Shown piece after piece: positions 26,398 through 35,796 of a stretch of DNA of 64,000 nt; within the stretch, counting starts at the first letter, position 1; every line of letters begins with the position of its first letter. The notes under the pieces were generated by a model that did no database searches, was not told where the DNA came from, and saw only the letters and a list, made by a program, of their open reading frames with translations. Position numbers and translations under genes: made by a program. Source of the stretch: an uncultured Saprospiraceae bacterium (GTDB taxonomy: Bacteria; Bacteroidota; Bacteroidia; Chitinophagales; Saprospiraceae); contig CALFDU010000001.1 of the NCBI GenBank assembly GCA_937950315.1, positions 89,928-153,927 on the forward strand, read 5' to 3'.

Positions 26398-28473
26398 CTA
26401 TTGACCAGAATTTTGTTTTTCAATGGCTTTTTTAAGATAATAGTACGTATCCATTTGTGAGCGAACCGGAATATCAGAACCAGACTTACGGTAGTTGTTG
26501 TTCTTTTTGTAATGTATTCTTCTTGATTTTACATTGTCGTCAATCTGAATCTGAATGATATCTTTTATTTGCTTTTTGATTTTTTTGTCAAAAATTGGAA
26601 TCATCGTTTCAATTCTATGGTGAAGATTTCTAACCATCCAATCAGCAGAGGATAAAAATATTTTTTCATCACCCCCATTTGAAAATATAAATACTCTTGA
26701 GTGTTCAAGGAATCGATCTATCACTCCAAATGCTGTGATATTATCACTCACTCCAGGAATCCCTGGAACGATGCAGCATATCCCTCTGATGATCAATGTA
26801 ATTTTAACCCCTTTGCGATTGGCATCGTAAAGAAGATTAATCATCTCACTATCTTCTAAACTATTCATCTTTAGTACAATAGATGACTCAATGCCTTTAT
26901 CTGCATTTTTCATTTCTTGTTTTACCAAGTTGATTAGCTTCTTTTTTAGTGAAAAAGTTCCTACAGCTAAGTGCTCAAATGCTTTCTTTGGGCGTTTCTT
27001 GGTTTCTAGATAATTGAAAATGGCAATACATTCTTTAAGAAGTTTTTTATTAGATGTAAACAGACCAAGATCTGAATATACTTTGGCAGTACCTTCGTGA
27101 AAGTTGCCTGTTGAGAAATAGGCATAATGTTCATCAACTCCTTGTACACATCTTTTAATCAAAGCCATTTTTGAGTGTACTTTTAGACCAGGCATGCTGT
27201 AAAAAACCTTAACGCCGCCTGCTTCTAATTTTTCACCCCATTCGAGATTGGCTGCCTCATCAAATCTTGCTTTTATTTCTATAAATGCAGTCACTTGTTT
27301 TCCATTTTCAACAGCCTTAATCAATGCGTTCATTATTTTTGACTTCTTAGCCACACGATATTGAATGATTTTGATATGCGTAACATAAGGGTCAATAGCT
27401 GCTTGTTCAAAGAAATTGACAACGGGCTTGTAAGAATGAAAAGGAACATGGAGCAAGAAATCTTTCTCTTGCATGTTGGCAAATATTCGTCCATTGTTTA
27501 ATTCCTCAATTTGTAAAGGTGCAAGTGATTTTTCAGACAAACTTTCAAGACCAAAATTTGGAAATTTGAAAAAATCGGAGTTGTTGTGATATCGACCTTC
27601 CGGTAAAACATCAAAATTATCCAACTCAAATACATCTTTTAATACTTCTAAAACATCCACGGGCATTTCTCGATCATACACCAATCTAGATGCTGGACCT
27701 ACGTTTCTTTTGGTTAAATTTTTCTTGATTTTAGCAACCAAGTCACCTTCAAATTCATCGTCAATATACAACTCTGCATCTCTGGTTAATTTGATACTAA
27801 AGCTATCAATGATGGTGAAACCTGGGAAAATGAAACGCTGGCAATGTCTAATAACATCATCCAATAAAATGATGTTGTTTCTATCTTTTTTATCTGAAGG
27901 CAAAATGATAAACCTTTTTTGAAACTCTGATGGTACTTTTACAATCCCATATCGTTCTTCGCCTTTTGGTTTTTCTTCATCGCTTAGTTGAAGTACCAAA
28001 TACAAAGCTCCATTATTTAGAAAAGGACGAATTTTCTTTTCCATCAACACCAATGGTTGGACATATGGGATCAGGTTCTCATTGAAATAATCTTCGACAA
28101 AATCAATTTGATTCTTTTTTAAATCCTTCATTCGCAGGATCCGGATATCATGAGACTTGAGTTCTGGTGTGATCAGAGATTCAAGAATGTATGAAAACTC
28201 CTCTTGCTGGGCGTTTACGGTAGAAAGTACTTCATTCAGAAGCTCTTTCGGTTCAAAATCTAAGATTTTTTGGGTTTTTTTACCCACTTTGATAAGATTC
28301 TTGAGATTTGCCACTCGTACTCTAAAGAATTCGTCCAAATTTGCTGAATAGATGGCGAGAAACTTGATCCTCTCGTAAAGGGGTACTGTTTTATCGCTTG
28401 CTTCTTGTAAAAGCCTGTAATTGAACGATAACCAGCTTAAATCTCGATGTATATATGGGTAGTTTTTGCTCAA
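26398..28473 (-). CDS. ppk1: Polyphosphate kinase 1
   Basis: A 691-aa enzyme that makes inorganic polyphosphate reversibly from ATP. N-terminal domain opens with YIHRDLSWLSFNYRLLQEA. The two phospholipase D-like catalytic domains carry ITAFIEIKARFDEAANLEWGEKLEAGGVKVFYSM, the autophosphorylated His in LKVHSKMALIKR (around 432), the second conserved His in YFSTGNFHEGTAKVYSDLGLFT, and the C-terminal SSADWMVRNLHHRIETMIPI. Full length for the family. It acts at the cytoplasmic face. Downstream partner DUF5683. No ppx or PhoU gene is adjacent. The start at 28473 gives the standard N-terminus. Confidence 0.96.
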   Translation of the reverse strand: MSKNYPYIHRDLSWLSFNYRLLQEASDKTVPLYERIKFLAIYSANLDEFFRVRVANLKNLIKVGKKTQKILDFEPKELLNEVLSTVNAQQEEFSYILESLITPELKSHDIRILRMKDLKKNQIDFVEDYFNENLIPYVQPLVLMEKKIRPFLNNGALYLVLQLSDEEKPKGEERYGIVKVPSEFQKRFIILPSDKKDRNNIILLDDVIRHCQRFIFPGFTIIDSFSIKLTRDAELYIDDEFEGDLVAKIKKNLTKRNVGPASRLVYDREMPVDVLEVLKDVFELDNFDVLPEGRYHNNSDFFKFPNFGLESLSEKSLAPLQIEELNNGRIFANMQEKDFLLHVPFHSYKPVVNFFEQAAIDPYVTHIKIIQYRVAKKSKIMNALIKAVENGKQVTAFIEIKARFDEAANLEWGEKLEAGGVKVFYSMPGLKVHSKMALIKRCVQGVDEHYAYFSTGNFHEGTAKVYSDLGLFTSNKKLLKECIAIFNYLETKKRPKKAFEHLAVGTFSLKKKLINLVKQEMKNADKGIESSIVLKMNSLEDSEMINLLYDANRKGVKITLIIRGICCIVPGIPGVSDNITAFGVIDRFLEHSRVFIFSNGGDEKIFLSSADWMVRNLHHRIETMIPIFDKKIKKQIKDIIQIQIDDNVKSRRIHYKKNNNYRKSGSDIPVRSQMDTYYYLKKAIEKQNSGQ

Positions 28474-28587
28474 AATTGCTTTTGTCCTAGATTCTCATAT
28501 TTATCAATTCGAATATTAGACTTTTATGAGGATATTACCATATTTTCGATCTCATTATTCGATAAAAAATTAAAATTAAACAATTCC

Positions 28588-29331
28588 ATGAGAAAGAATA
28601 TTGCAGCAGGAAACTGGAAGATGAATACTGATTTGAGTTTCGGACAAGATTTTGTCAAGAAAATCAATGATTTTGAGCTTCCTTCAGATGTCACAGTAAT
28701 TATTGGAGTTCCTTTCCTTTCAATTGCTGGATTGGTTCCTGTCTCTGGAAAAATATCAATTGCTGCGCAAAATTGCCATCAAGAGGAGTCAGGAGCATAT
28801 ACTGGTGAAATATCCGCTAGCATGTTAAAAAGCGTCGACTGTAAATATGTCATTTTGGGACACTCTGAAAGAAGGCAATATTTTAGCGAAACAGATGAAC
28901 TGATCCTTGCCAAAATGCACAAGGTGATGGAGCATGGAATGAAAGTAATTTACTGTTGTGGAGAACCTCTTCATGTAAGAGAGAAGGAAGAGCAGGCTGT
29001 ATTTGTTGAAAACCAATTGAAAGACAGTATTTGCAAACTGACCAAAGAGCAGATGGAAAATGTAATCATTGCTTACGAACCAATCTGGGCCATCGGAACT
29101 GGTAAAACAGCAAGTCCTGATCAAGCACAATCCATGCACAAACACATAAGAGGAATTCTACTAAATACTTTCGGAGAAAACACAGCAGCTGAAACATCAA
29201 TTCTATATGGCGGATCTGTAAAACCAGCCAACGCCAAAGAGATATTTTCTAAAGCAGATGTTGATGGAGGCTTAGTGGGTGGTGCTTCTTTGAAACCAGA
29301 TTCGTTTCTTGATATTATACAGTCATTTTAG
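28588..29331 (+). CDS. tpiA: Triose-phosphate isomerase
   Basis: A 247-aa TIM-barrel glycolytic enzyme converting dihydroxyacetone phosphate to glyceraldehyde 3-phosphate. The frame extends upstream to 28447, but the canonical start is MRKNIAAGNWKMN at 28588; the upstream extension is not family-like. Catalytic residues are Lys11 (NWKMN), His92 (ILGHSERR) and Glu164 (AYEPIWAIGTGKTAS). The phosphate-binding loops YGGSVKPANA and DGGLVGGASLKPDSF are complete. It is divergent from ppk1, with 114 bases between starts, and its last 17 bases overlap the convergent SRPBCC gene. Confidence 0.97.
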   Translation: MRKNIAAGNWKMNTDLSFGQDFVKKINDFELPSDVTVIIGVPFLSIAGLVPVSGKISIAAQNCHQEESGAYTGEISASMLKSVDCKYVILGHSERRQYFSETDELILAKMHKVMEHGMKVIYCCGEPLHVREKEEQAVFVENQLKDSICKLTKEQMENVIIAYEPIWAIGTGKTASPDQAQSMHKHIRGILLNTFGENTAAETSILYGGSVKPANAKEIFSKADVDGGLVGGASLKPDSFLDIIQSF

Positions 29332-29806
29332 CGTTTACACTTTTTTCTTTCTGGTTGAACATTTTTTCTATTTGCTCATAGCGAAAATCAAAAATCTGTT
29401 CAAGCTGTCTTCTTACAAACAACTTGTCAGCGATGCCTCCAAGAAGAAAAGGGGAGATACTGTAATGTACAATGTCAGTCATCAAAGTACCTTCTGGAAC
29501 TGTTTCAAAATAATGTTGATGGTGCCATAATTTATATGGTCCAATCAATTGGTTGTCCACAAATCGATAAGGAGCTTTTACATTTGTGATTTCTGTCATC
29601 CATTTCATAGGAATACCTAGCATAGGGCTCACCTTGTAGGTGATGATCTGGCCTTCGTATGCTTTTTCAGGAATCTCACTGGTGATGACAAAGTTCATCG
29701 ATTTTGGTGTGATCTTGGTTAGATTCTTGGGACTTGAGAAAAACTCCCAAGCCTCATCAATACTTACCTTTATTAACTGCTTCCTCTTTAATGAATTATA
29801 GTGCAT
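29315..29806 (-). CDS. SRPBCC (START-like) superfamily protein
   Basis: A 163-aa protein with the helix-grip pattern of the Bet v 1/START fold: LIKVSIDEAWEFFSSPKNLTKITPKSMNFVI, then ISPFLLGGIADKLFVRRQLEQIFDFRYEQIEKMF as the long C-terminal helix. The WHHQHYFETVPEGTLMTDIVHYSIS strand pair is typical of cell-division-inhibitor-like or ligand-binding SRPBCC proteins. There is no signal peptide. Ligand and role are unknown. Its 3' end overlaps that of tpiA by 17 bases on the opposite strand. Confidence 0.8.
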   Translation of the reverse strand: MHYNSLKRKQLIKVSIDEAWEFFSSPKNLTKITPKSMNFVITSEIPEKAYEGQIITYKVSPMLGIPMKWMTEITNVKAPYRFVDNQLIGPYKLWHHQHYFETVPEGTLMTDIVHYSISPFLLGGIADKLFVRRQLEQIFDFRYEQIEKMFNQKEKSVNAKMTV

Positions 29807-29845
29807 GAAGGTTTAACACCAATAAACCAAAGTTGTTCAAAAAAA

Positions 29846-29878
29846 ATAGGGTCAAGTAATATTAATTACCGACCCTAT
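29846..29878 (-). terminator. Terminator for the outer-membrane protein gene at 29903
   Basis: ATAGGGTC (29846-29853) pairs with GACCCTAT (29871-29878). On the minus strand the stem is followed by a run of about eight T. It lies 25 bases after the end of the minus-strand gene 29903-30619. Confidence 0.85.
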
Positions 29879-29902
29879 CTATAAATCCGTGTTTGTTTGT
29901 CT

Positions 29903-30619
29903 CTATAAGAAAATGAATTTACCTCTGGCTCCGCAACTCGCTTTTCCGTAGTATCCAATCCCCCAATTCATCTCAAAAACAATTCCCGCAAAGAAAGGCA
30001 CTGTCTGGGTATATCCATTGTCATATAAACCGTCCTGGAGTACAGGTAATCCAATCGGTTCTCCATCCGCTTGTGTAAGCATGTCCGTAATTCCATATTC
30101 AAATCTTAATCCGAAGATTCCACTAAATCTACCATCTGTCCCAATAAGGTAAGTCCCAAATCCTAGAACACCAGAGTATACTTGATCTTCATAGAACGAT
30201 GCAAAATCACTCGTTGTTCCATCAGCATTTCTGTTGTCTACATTTCTTATGAAACTTGCTTTTGGCCCAATCTCTAAATATCCTCTGTATCTGCTTAGTC
30301 TGTAAAGTAAATATAAATCTGTGCTTGACCACTCTGTTATTAAGTTTGGACCAACACCACCATCATTTTCAAAACTTGATTCTGCTTGTCCAAAAAGAAC
30401 ATCAACGGTTATTCCATGATCTTCAAAATTGAATCCAACCTTTCCACCAAATGAAAATCCAGTTGAAATATCATACGTCCACAATGGGTGATCACTTACT
30501 GCTTGATTAAGCAACGAGGTTGCTCCCGTCTGTGCTTTAATACCAGCATCAATGTAAAAACTTTGAGCTGATAATGTTCCGGCAAATAAGACCGATATTA
30601 ATATAGTAAAGTACTTCAT
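29903..30619 (-). CDS. Putative outer-membrane beta-barrel protein
   Basis: A 238-aa protein with signal peptide MKYFTILISVLFAGTLSAQ and alternating amphipathic strands ending in aromatic residues: FSFGGKVGFNFEDHGITVDVLFGQ, TDLYLLYRLSRYRGYLEIGPKASFIRN, LGFGTYLIGTDGRFSGIFGLRFEYGI and FFAGIVFEMNWGIGYYG. This is the pattern of small Bacteroidota porin-like or OmpA-type barrels. The C-terminus (GARGKFIFL) ends in a hydrophobic residue but lacks a clear terminal Phe barrel signal. Function unknown. Confidence 0.65.
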   Translation of the reverse strand: MKYFTILISVLFAGTLSAQSFYIDAGIKAQTGATSLLNQAVSDHPLWTYDISTGFSFGGKVGFNFEDHGITVDVLFGQAESSFENDGGVGPNLITEWSSTDLYLLYRLSRYRGYLEIGPKASFIRNVDNRNADGTTSDFASFYEDQVYSGVLGFGTYLIGTDGRFSGIFGLRFEYGITDMLTQADGEPIGLPVLQDGLYDNGYTQTVPFFAGIVFEMNWGIGYYGKASCGARGKFIFL

Positions 30620-30671
30620 AAGTATTATTTGATTACAAGATATTATAAAATTTTTAAATATTTAAAAAAGG

Positions 30672-31166
30672 CTACTTTTTACTAGCCTTTGTGAATCCTT
30701 TGTATCCTTCTGTCATGTTGTATGAATTCATAAAACCCAGTTCTCTCATCTTAGAGACAGCTTTTCCGCTTCTTCCCCCTGACTTACAATAGACAATATA
30801 AGTACCTTTTTTATCCAGCTTGTCTATTTCAGATTCAAAAGATGGTTTGTTTACATCAATATGCATCGCATTTGGATAAATTCCTTTCGATACCTCTTTT
30901 TCGGTTCTTACGTCTAGGATCTTAAGATTGGGATTTGATTTAATCATAACAAGTGCTGTCTTGGCATTGATATCCATATTTTGGTTGCCACCAACAGTTA
31001 CTTTTTGTCTGATCACATTTCCGTCTCTTACGGCTGGTCCAGTTTTTACATTCTTGTTAGATGACGTCTGTTCAGTCTTTGCTTTTGAATCAGTTTTTGC
31101 CGCTGTATCTTGTTTGCAAGAAGACAGTAACCCGATTGCAAAGATCACCAATAATAGTTTTTTCAT
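30672..31166 (-). CDS. Rhodanese-domain lipoprotein
   Basis: The frame opens at 31217, overlapping dapB. The start at 31166 gives the clean lipoprotein signal MKKLLLVIFAIGLLSSC (Cys17), so 164 aa are annotated. After a Lys/Thr-rich linker comes one rhodanese domain (about 75-164): NPNLKILDVRTEKEVSKG, HIDV and the active-site loop with Cys in YIVYCKSGGRSGKAVSKMRELGF. Rhodaneses move sulfane sulfur, but periplasmic single-domain lipoproteins like this have no defined substrate. It lies 40 bases downstream of dapB on the same strand and is probably cotranscribed with it. Confidence 0.87.
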   Translation of the reverse strand: MKKLLLVIFAIGLLSSCKQDTAAKTDSKAKTEQTSSNKNVKTGPAVRDGNVIRQKVTVGGNQNMDINAKTALVMIKSNPNLKILDVRTEKEVSKGIYPNAMHIDVNKPSFESEIDKLDKKGTYIVYCKSGGRSGKAVSKMRELGFMNSYNMTEGYKGFTKASKK

Positions 31167-31206
31167 GTTATATATTTTATATCCTTTAATTGCTCGTTTT
31201 GTTGCA

Positions 31207-31926
31207 CTACAAACCAATCACATCGTTCATGGAATAAATGCCATTCTTTCCGTTAATCCATTTGGCTGCTGTCACGGCGCCTTGCGCAAAAACAACACGA
31301 TCAGTTGCAGAGTGAAACATGCTGAGTGTTTCATATTCAGACTCATAGGTGACAGTATGGTCTCCATTTACTTCTCCTTCTCTGATTGCATTGATCGGAA
31401 GCTCAACAGGTCTGGGGCCATCTTCACTTAATTTCCAACCATCATATCCTTTATGGTTCCGGATGATTCCATTTGCGATGGTCAACGAAGTGCCACTGGG
31501 TTTATCTATTTTATGCATGTGATGTACCTCATCTATTTTTACTTTAAAGTCTTGACGCTCCATCAATTTGGCAAGTCGCTTGTTCATTTCAAAAAAGATA
31601 TTCATCCCTAGGCTGAAATTACTTGCATATAGAAAGCCAGTGTCATTTTTTGTAAAAAGTGCTTTGGCCTCTGTTAATAAGGAGGTCCAACCAGTTGATC
31701 CACATACAGTAGGGATTTTGAACTCAGCCAATTTACTTAGATTACCAAACGCAAAATTTGGACCCGAAATCTCAATAGCAACATCAATATCTTTGAAATT
31801 TTCAGCAGTCATATCCGCTACATTATTAGAGTTGATGGTCAAGCCCAAATGTAATTGATTGTCTTGCTCTATCAAGCCTGCAATCTTTTTACCCAGTTTG
31901 CCAAATCCAATTATGGCTATATTCAT
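31207..31926 (-). CDS. dapB: 4-hydroxy-tetrahydrodipicolinate reductase
   Basis: A 239-aa NAD(P)H-dependent reductase in lysine and diaminopimelate synthesis. Rossmann motif MNIAIIGFGKLGKKI; the loop VCGSTGW; the catalytic and substrate motif E-V-H135-H136-MHK139-IDKPSGT. It is shorter than the E. coli enzyme (273 aa), as usual in Bacteroidota. The product feeds meso-DAP for peptidoglycan. The rhodanese lipoprotein gene follows. No other dap genes lie nearby. Confidence 0.94.
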   Translation of the reverse strand: MNIAIIGFGKLGKKIAGLIEQDNQLHLGLTINSNNVADMTAENFKDIDVAIEISGPNFAFGNLSKLAEFKIPTVCGSTGWTSLLTEAKALFTKNDTGFLYASNFSLGMNIFFEMNKRLAKLMERQDFKVKIDEVHHMHKIDKPSGTSLTIANGIIRNHKGYDGWKLSEDGPRPVELPINAIREGEVNGDHTVTYESEYETLSMFHSATDRVVFAQGAVTAAKWINGKNGIYSMNDVIGL

Positions 31927-32115
31927 GTTATATCTTCCTTTTTATACATAAAATATCAGCGAAAGTAATAATATAATTTTGATATATATATCTAGTTAGT
32001 ACATTGATTATAAGCTATATGTGTATGGTGATAATCTTGTATATATAAATATGTTTAATAGGATTGAGTAATTTGTTAAGATTCGACTAATTTTATTATT
32101 CAAATTATAATTCCT

Positions 32116-33018
32116 ATGTCTGAAAAAGACGGTGAAAAGAACGAAAGCAAAGGTTGGTTTAGGCGTTTTAAAGATGGTATCCAAACGGCTACCAAATTTA
32201 AAAAAGATACCCCAGACGGGCTTTGGCATAAGTGCAAAGGCTGTGGTGAGACAGTAACAATAAAAGAACTTAGAGAGAATTTTTATTTATGTCCTAAATG
32301 TGATCACCATACGCGTATCGGCAGTTATGATTACTTCGACATTTTGTTTGATGGAAAGTTTACGACTTACTTTGATGAAATCGTATCCAAAGATTTCCTA
32401 GAATTTAAAGATCTCAAACCATACGCAGCCAGGTTAGAAAAAGCTCGCGCCAATACCAATTTGACGGATGCAATTACAGTGGCTCATGGCAAAATAAATA
32501 AAAAAGAAATTATCATCGCAGCGATGGACTTTAGTTTTATCGGAGGATCAATGGGGTCTGTTGTGGGTGAAAAAATTTCAAAAGGAATAGACCTTGCCAT
32601 TGAAATGAGAGTACCCTTTATGATTATTTCAAAATCGGGTGGTGCGAGGATGATGGAATCTGCTTTTTCGCTTATGCAAATGGCAAAGACCTCTGCCAAA
32701 CTGGCTTTGTTGTCCAGGCATAAAATCCCATTTTTTAGTTTCTTGACGGATCCAACAACAGGAGGAGTTACCGCTTCTTTTGCTATGTTGGGAGACATAA
32801 ATTTTTCGGAACCAGGTGCCTTGATTGGTTTTGCAGGACCAAGGGTTATCAAAGAAACAATCAAAAGAGATTTGCCAGAAGGCTTTCAAAGTTCCGAGTT
32901 CTTACTAGAGCATGGATTCCTAGACTTTATCGTAAATAGAAAAGAATTGAAAGAAAAGATATCAGACTTGCTATTTATTTTTTCTGTTCCTGATTCGATT
33001 GATGAGGAGATGGCATAA
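32116..33018 (+). CDS. accD: Acetyl-CoA carboxylase carboxyltransferase subunit beta
   Basis: A 300-aa subunit that with AccA transfers the carboxyl group from carboxybiotin to acetyl-CoA in the first step of fatty acid synthesis. The N-terminal zinc ribbon is C40-KG-C43 and C59-PK-C62. The crotonase-like carboxyltransferase core shows DAITVAHGKINKKEIIIAAMDFSFIGGSMGSVVGEK, SKSGGARMMESAFSLMQMAKTSA, FLTDPTTGGVTASFAMLGDINFSEPGALIGFAGPRVI and QSSEFLLEHGFLDFIV. Full length. Its last 44 bases overlap the convergent bshC gene. Confidence 0.96.
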   Translation: MSEKDGEKNESKGWFRRFKDGIQTATKFKKDTPDGLWHKCKGCGETVTIKELRENFYLCPKCDHHTRIGSYDYFDILFDGKFTTYFDEIVSKDFLEFKDLKPYAARLEKARANTNLTDAITVAHGKINKKEIIIAAMDFSFIGGSMGSVVGEKISKGIDLAIEMRVPFMIISKSGGARMMESAFSLMQMAKTSAKLALLSRHKIPFFSFLTDPTTGGVTASFAMLGDINFSEPGALIGFAGPRVIKETIKRDLPEGFQSSEFLLEHGFLDFIVNRKELKEKISDLLFIFSVPDSIDEEMA

Positions 33019-34609
33019 AGAAAGCAGTAAATTGCTTTTCTAGAGGGTCCAATGTTTCAATCATTTGGTCTAGTATACCGAATCCATACTCATTTACAAT
33101 CTGAAAGAAGTTTTGTTTTCTTTCCTGTAAACCATTATTCGGAAATAAATTTTGTTGGATTTTCGACATCCTATTTAGTTCTACTTCTTCCTTCCTTTTA
33201 ATGGCCTTGCTTATCTTCTTTTCTATGGTGTCAATGCCTTTTTCCATTTTACTAACCTCAGCCAATGCTAATTTTTCCAGTGTCGGATCTGCAGTCTTAG
33301 CTTTATCGACTGCCACAGACATAAGCTCTCTTAGTCCTTTTTTTTGTTCTTCCAGAGAATACGCAGATTCATTGTTTGATTTCATATAAAGTTTAATGAG
33401 ATCATCCGGTTGCTGAAAATAATTTTCAAAGGCCATTTTACTTTTTGATAATTGCTTGCTAGCGGCAGAATTGACAAACATGGCAGAACTTCTCCTGATC
33501 AACATCGGCAAAGGAATTTCAAAATGTTCAAATTGACTTTTCCTTTCAAGCCAATAAGCAATCTCTCCACCTCCGCCAATATAGGCTAGGTTTGGTAGTA
33601 TGCTTTCTTGATATAAAGGCCGCATAACGACATTAGGAGAAAATGCCTGTGGATTACTATTGATTTCTTTTTCTAATTCAGACTTGGTCCAACTCTTTGA
33701 TCCGTTAACAGTAGCATATTCATTTTCTTCAAAAGTTATTCTTGTTCTCTGATCTTCAGTCCTATAGAAAAAATTGATGTTGCGGGCATGTGCTTGTGGC
33801 TTCCACCCCAAGGATTGTAATTCCTTTTGCGTCTGCTCAATCAACGCTACACTTGGTTGTTCAAAAATCTCTTTTTTAATAATAGGACCAAATTGATCTT
33901 TTAGTCTTTGGTCGTCCATAGACAAAATGACAAGCCCATGTTGTCCAAAAATTTTGTGTGTAAGTGCTCGAGCAAACTCACCGTAATTTTTGCTTCTACT
34001 GATGAGAGGTTCTATCTCTTTACGTAACCATTCGGCACCAAAAGAATTGTTGCCCAATTTTGCAGAAACCTCATCGATCACTTGAGACAATCCTTCTGTG
34101 GTTAATTGCCCAACAGAACCTCCTTTCCATGAGTCATTGTTCCAACTTATTTCGGTGTCAAATAATTGTATGTGATTAATTTCTTCAAAATCATGATCTT
34201 CTCCTCCAGTAATAAAAATGGGAATAAAGTCATATTCAGGATACTTCGTTTTTAGGTTTTTACTAAGATTGATCACAGAAGCGATCTTGAAGATGTAGTA
34301 GAGGGGTCCAGTTAAAAGAGATGGCTGGTGTGCCGTTGTAACCGTAAATGTAGTGTCCTTATTGAGCAATTCGATTTTCTCAATCTGCGTATCAACATTT
34401 GCGAAAGCGGCGTATTGCTCCTTCAATACTTCAACCAACAATGGTCGATTAATCTTGTGCTCCTTTTTAGTTTTTATTATCTCACCAAAGGAAGAAATGT
34501 CTGCATCCCAAGCAAAGAAATTTTTTAGTTTCTGGGGCTCCTTAATGTAAAGCTCGTCCTTGAATGAAAGTTGAGTGAGAAGATCGTAAGAATATTTTTT
34601 AATTTCCAT
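32975..34609 (-). CDS. bshC: Bacillithiol biosynthesis cysteine-adding enzyme BshC
   Basis: A 544-aa protein. The nucleotidyl-transfer-like core shows TVTTAHQPSLLTGPLYYIFKIASVINLSKNL and PIFITGGEDHDFEEINHIQLF (the HIGH/GEDHD region of the family), and further on RITFEENEY, NVVMRPLYQESILPNLAYIGGGGEIAYWLERKSQFEHF, which is diagnostic. The C-terminal ~130 residues form a coiled coil. BshC adds cysteine to glucosaminyl-malate, the last step of bacillithiol synthesis, so the cell probably uses bacillithiol as its low-molecular-weight thiol. The genes bshA and bshB are not in the window. The 3' end overlaps accD by 44 bases. Confidence 0.93.
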   Translation of the reverse strand: MEIKKYSYDLLTQLSFKDELYIKEPQKLKNFFAWDADISSFGEIIKTKKEHKINRPLLVEVLKEQYAAFANVDTQIEKIELLNKDTTFTVTTAHQPSLLTGPLYYIFKIASVINLSKNLKTKYPEYDFIPIFITGGEDHDFEEINHIQLFDTEISWNNDSWKGGSVGQLTTEGLSQVIDEVSAKLGNNSFGAEWLRKEIEPLISRSKNYGEFARALTHKIFGQHGLVILSMDDQRLKDQFGPIIKKEIFEQPSVALIEQTQKELQSLGWKPQAHARNINFFYRTEDQRTRITFEENEYATVNGSKSWTKSELEKEINSNPQAFSPNVVMRPLYQESILPNLAYIGGGGEIAYWLERKSQFEHFEIPLPMLIRRSSAMFVNSAASKQLSKSKMAFENYFQQPDDLIKLYMKSNNESAYSLEEQKKGLRELMSVAVDKAKTADPTLEKLALAEVSKMEKGIDTIEKKISKAIKRKEEVELNRMSKIQQNLFPNNGLQERKQNFFQIVNEYGFGILDQMIETLDPLEKQFTAFFMPSPHQSNQEQKK

Positions 34610-34668
34610 TTGACGGAATACTGATATTATTTACGCAAATTTAATTTTTATTTCATGAGAATTATCAA

Positions 34669-35730
34669 ATGTTACAATTCATAAGGCAAAGATTTGTTTC
34701 AGGATTGATGTCCTTAGTTTTTATTGTGGTATTAATCACAGGAATTATTTATGTAGCTCCTGTAGACCCAGCGACCTTAAGTTTTGGCCAACAGATGAGT
34801 GAAAAAGCACTCGCACTTAAACAAAAAGAGCTAGGATTGGATAAATCTATCGGGAATCAGATACTTTTGTATCTCAATGATCTGTCTCCATTGTCAATGT
34901 ATAAGGTCGATTCTCCCAAGCTTAAAGAAATAAAGTACACCTCGCTCATTTCGGGTAAAACCAATAAACTAGTAGCCAAGCGGCCATACTTTAGGGAATC
35001 TTACCAAACAGGTGATAGAATCTGGTTGATGATTAAAACAGCCATGCCCAATACCATGCTCTTGGCTTTGTGCGCCATCATATTAGCAACAATTTTAGGA
35101 TTGATCTTAGGAATGGTTGCGGCATTGAACAAGAATACTTGGTTGGATGGATTTATTGTGGCAGTCTCCACTCTGGGATATTCAGTGCCGAGTTACGTAA
35201 GTGCCATCATCCTCAGTTTGATTTTTGGATTCTATCTTAAGGAATGGACGCATCTAAACATGCAAGGGTCTTTAATAACACTCAATGATATCGGAGATAC
35301 TGTAACCCAATGGAAAAACCTGATTTTGCCCTCTATCGCGCTTGGTGTGCGGCCCGTAGCTGTGATTACACAGATTGCTCGCAATGCGATGCTTGATGTC
35401 CTGAGTAAGCCTTATGTGCTTACTGCAAGAGCAAAAGGGATGGGCTTAGCTTCAATGATCAAAAAACATGTATTTAAAAATATGATGAATCCCGTGGTAA
35501 CGACCATCAGCGGTTGGTTTGCTTCTTTATTGGCGGGCGCATTTTTTGTAGAGAGTATCTTTAATTATAATGGAATGGGCTTATTGACTGTAAATGCCCT
35601 AATCAATTACGATACGCCCTTATTGCTGGGTTGTATAGTCGTAATTGCAGCGATTTTCATAATTCTGAATCTCTTGGTAGACTTTATTTATCTCTATTTA
35701 GATCCAAAGGTCAGATTGAATGAGGCATAA
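34669..35730 (+). CDS. ABC transporter permease, DppB/OppB type
   Basis: A 353-aa inner-membrane permease. The first helix SGLMSLVFIVVLITGIIYVAPVDPATLSFG is followed by a periplasmic insert, then five helices in the C-terminal half. The EAA-type loop that contacts the ATPase is visible around LDVLSKPYVLTARAKGMGLASMIKKHVFKNMMNPVV. The family moves di- or oligopeptides or nickel. No ATP-binding, second permease or binding-protein gene is adjacent, so the partner genes must be elsewhere. It is divergent from bshC, with 59 bases between starts, and is followed by a shared terminator. Confidence 0.87.
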   Translation: MLQFIRQRFVSGLMSLVFIVVLITGIIYVAPVDPATLSFGQQMSEKALALKQKELGLDKSIGNQILLYLNDLSPLSMYKVDSPKLKEIKYTSLISGKTNKLVAKRPYFRESYQTGDRIWLMIKTAMPNTMLLALCAIILATILGLILGMVAALNKNTWLDGFIVAVSTLGYSVPSYVSAIILSLIFGFYLKEWTHLNMQGSLITLNDIGDTVTQWKNLILPSIALGVRPVAVITQIARNAMLDVLSKPYVLTARAKGMGLASMIKKHVFKNMMNPVVTTISGWFASLLAGAFFVESIFNYNGMGLLTVNALINYDTPLLLGCIVVIAAIFIILNLLVDFIYLYLDPKVRLNEA

Positions 35731-35761
35731 AAAAAGAGCAGAATCGTTATTCTGCTCTTTT
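35730..35761. terminator. Bidirectional terminator between the permease and outer-membrane protein genes
   Basis: A stem AAAAAGAGCAGAAT with complement ATTCTGCTCTTTT and a 4-base loop is flanked by A-run and T-run. It begins at the permease stop and lies 36 bases beyond the end of the convergent minus-strand gene, so it can serve both. Confidence 0.88.
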
Positions 35762-35796
35762 GACTTGTAATTTAGGCAATTAAAAAACGTCGGAAA

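Noticed and set aside
28447..28587. Upstream extension of tpiA
   Set aside because: The 47 extra residues are not part of any triose-phosphate isomerase, and MRKNIAAGNWKMN at 28588 is the family's usual start.
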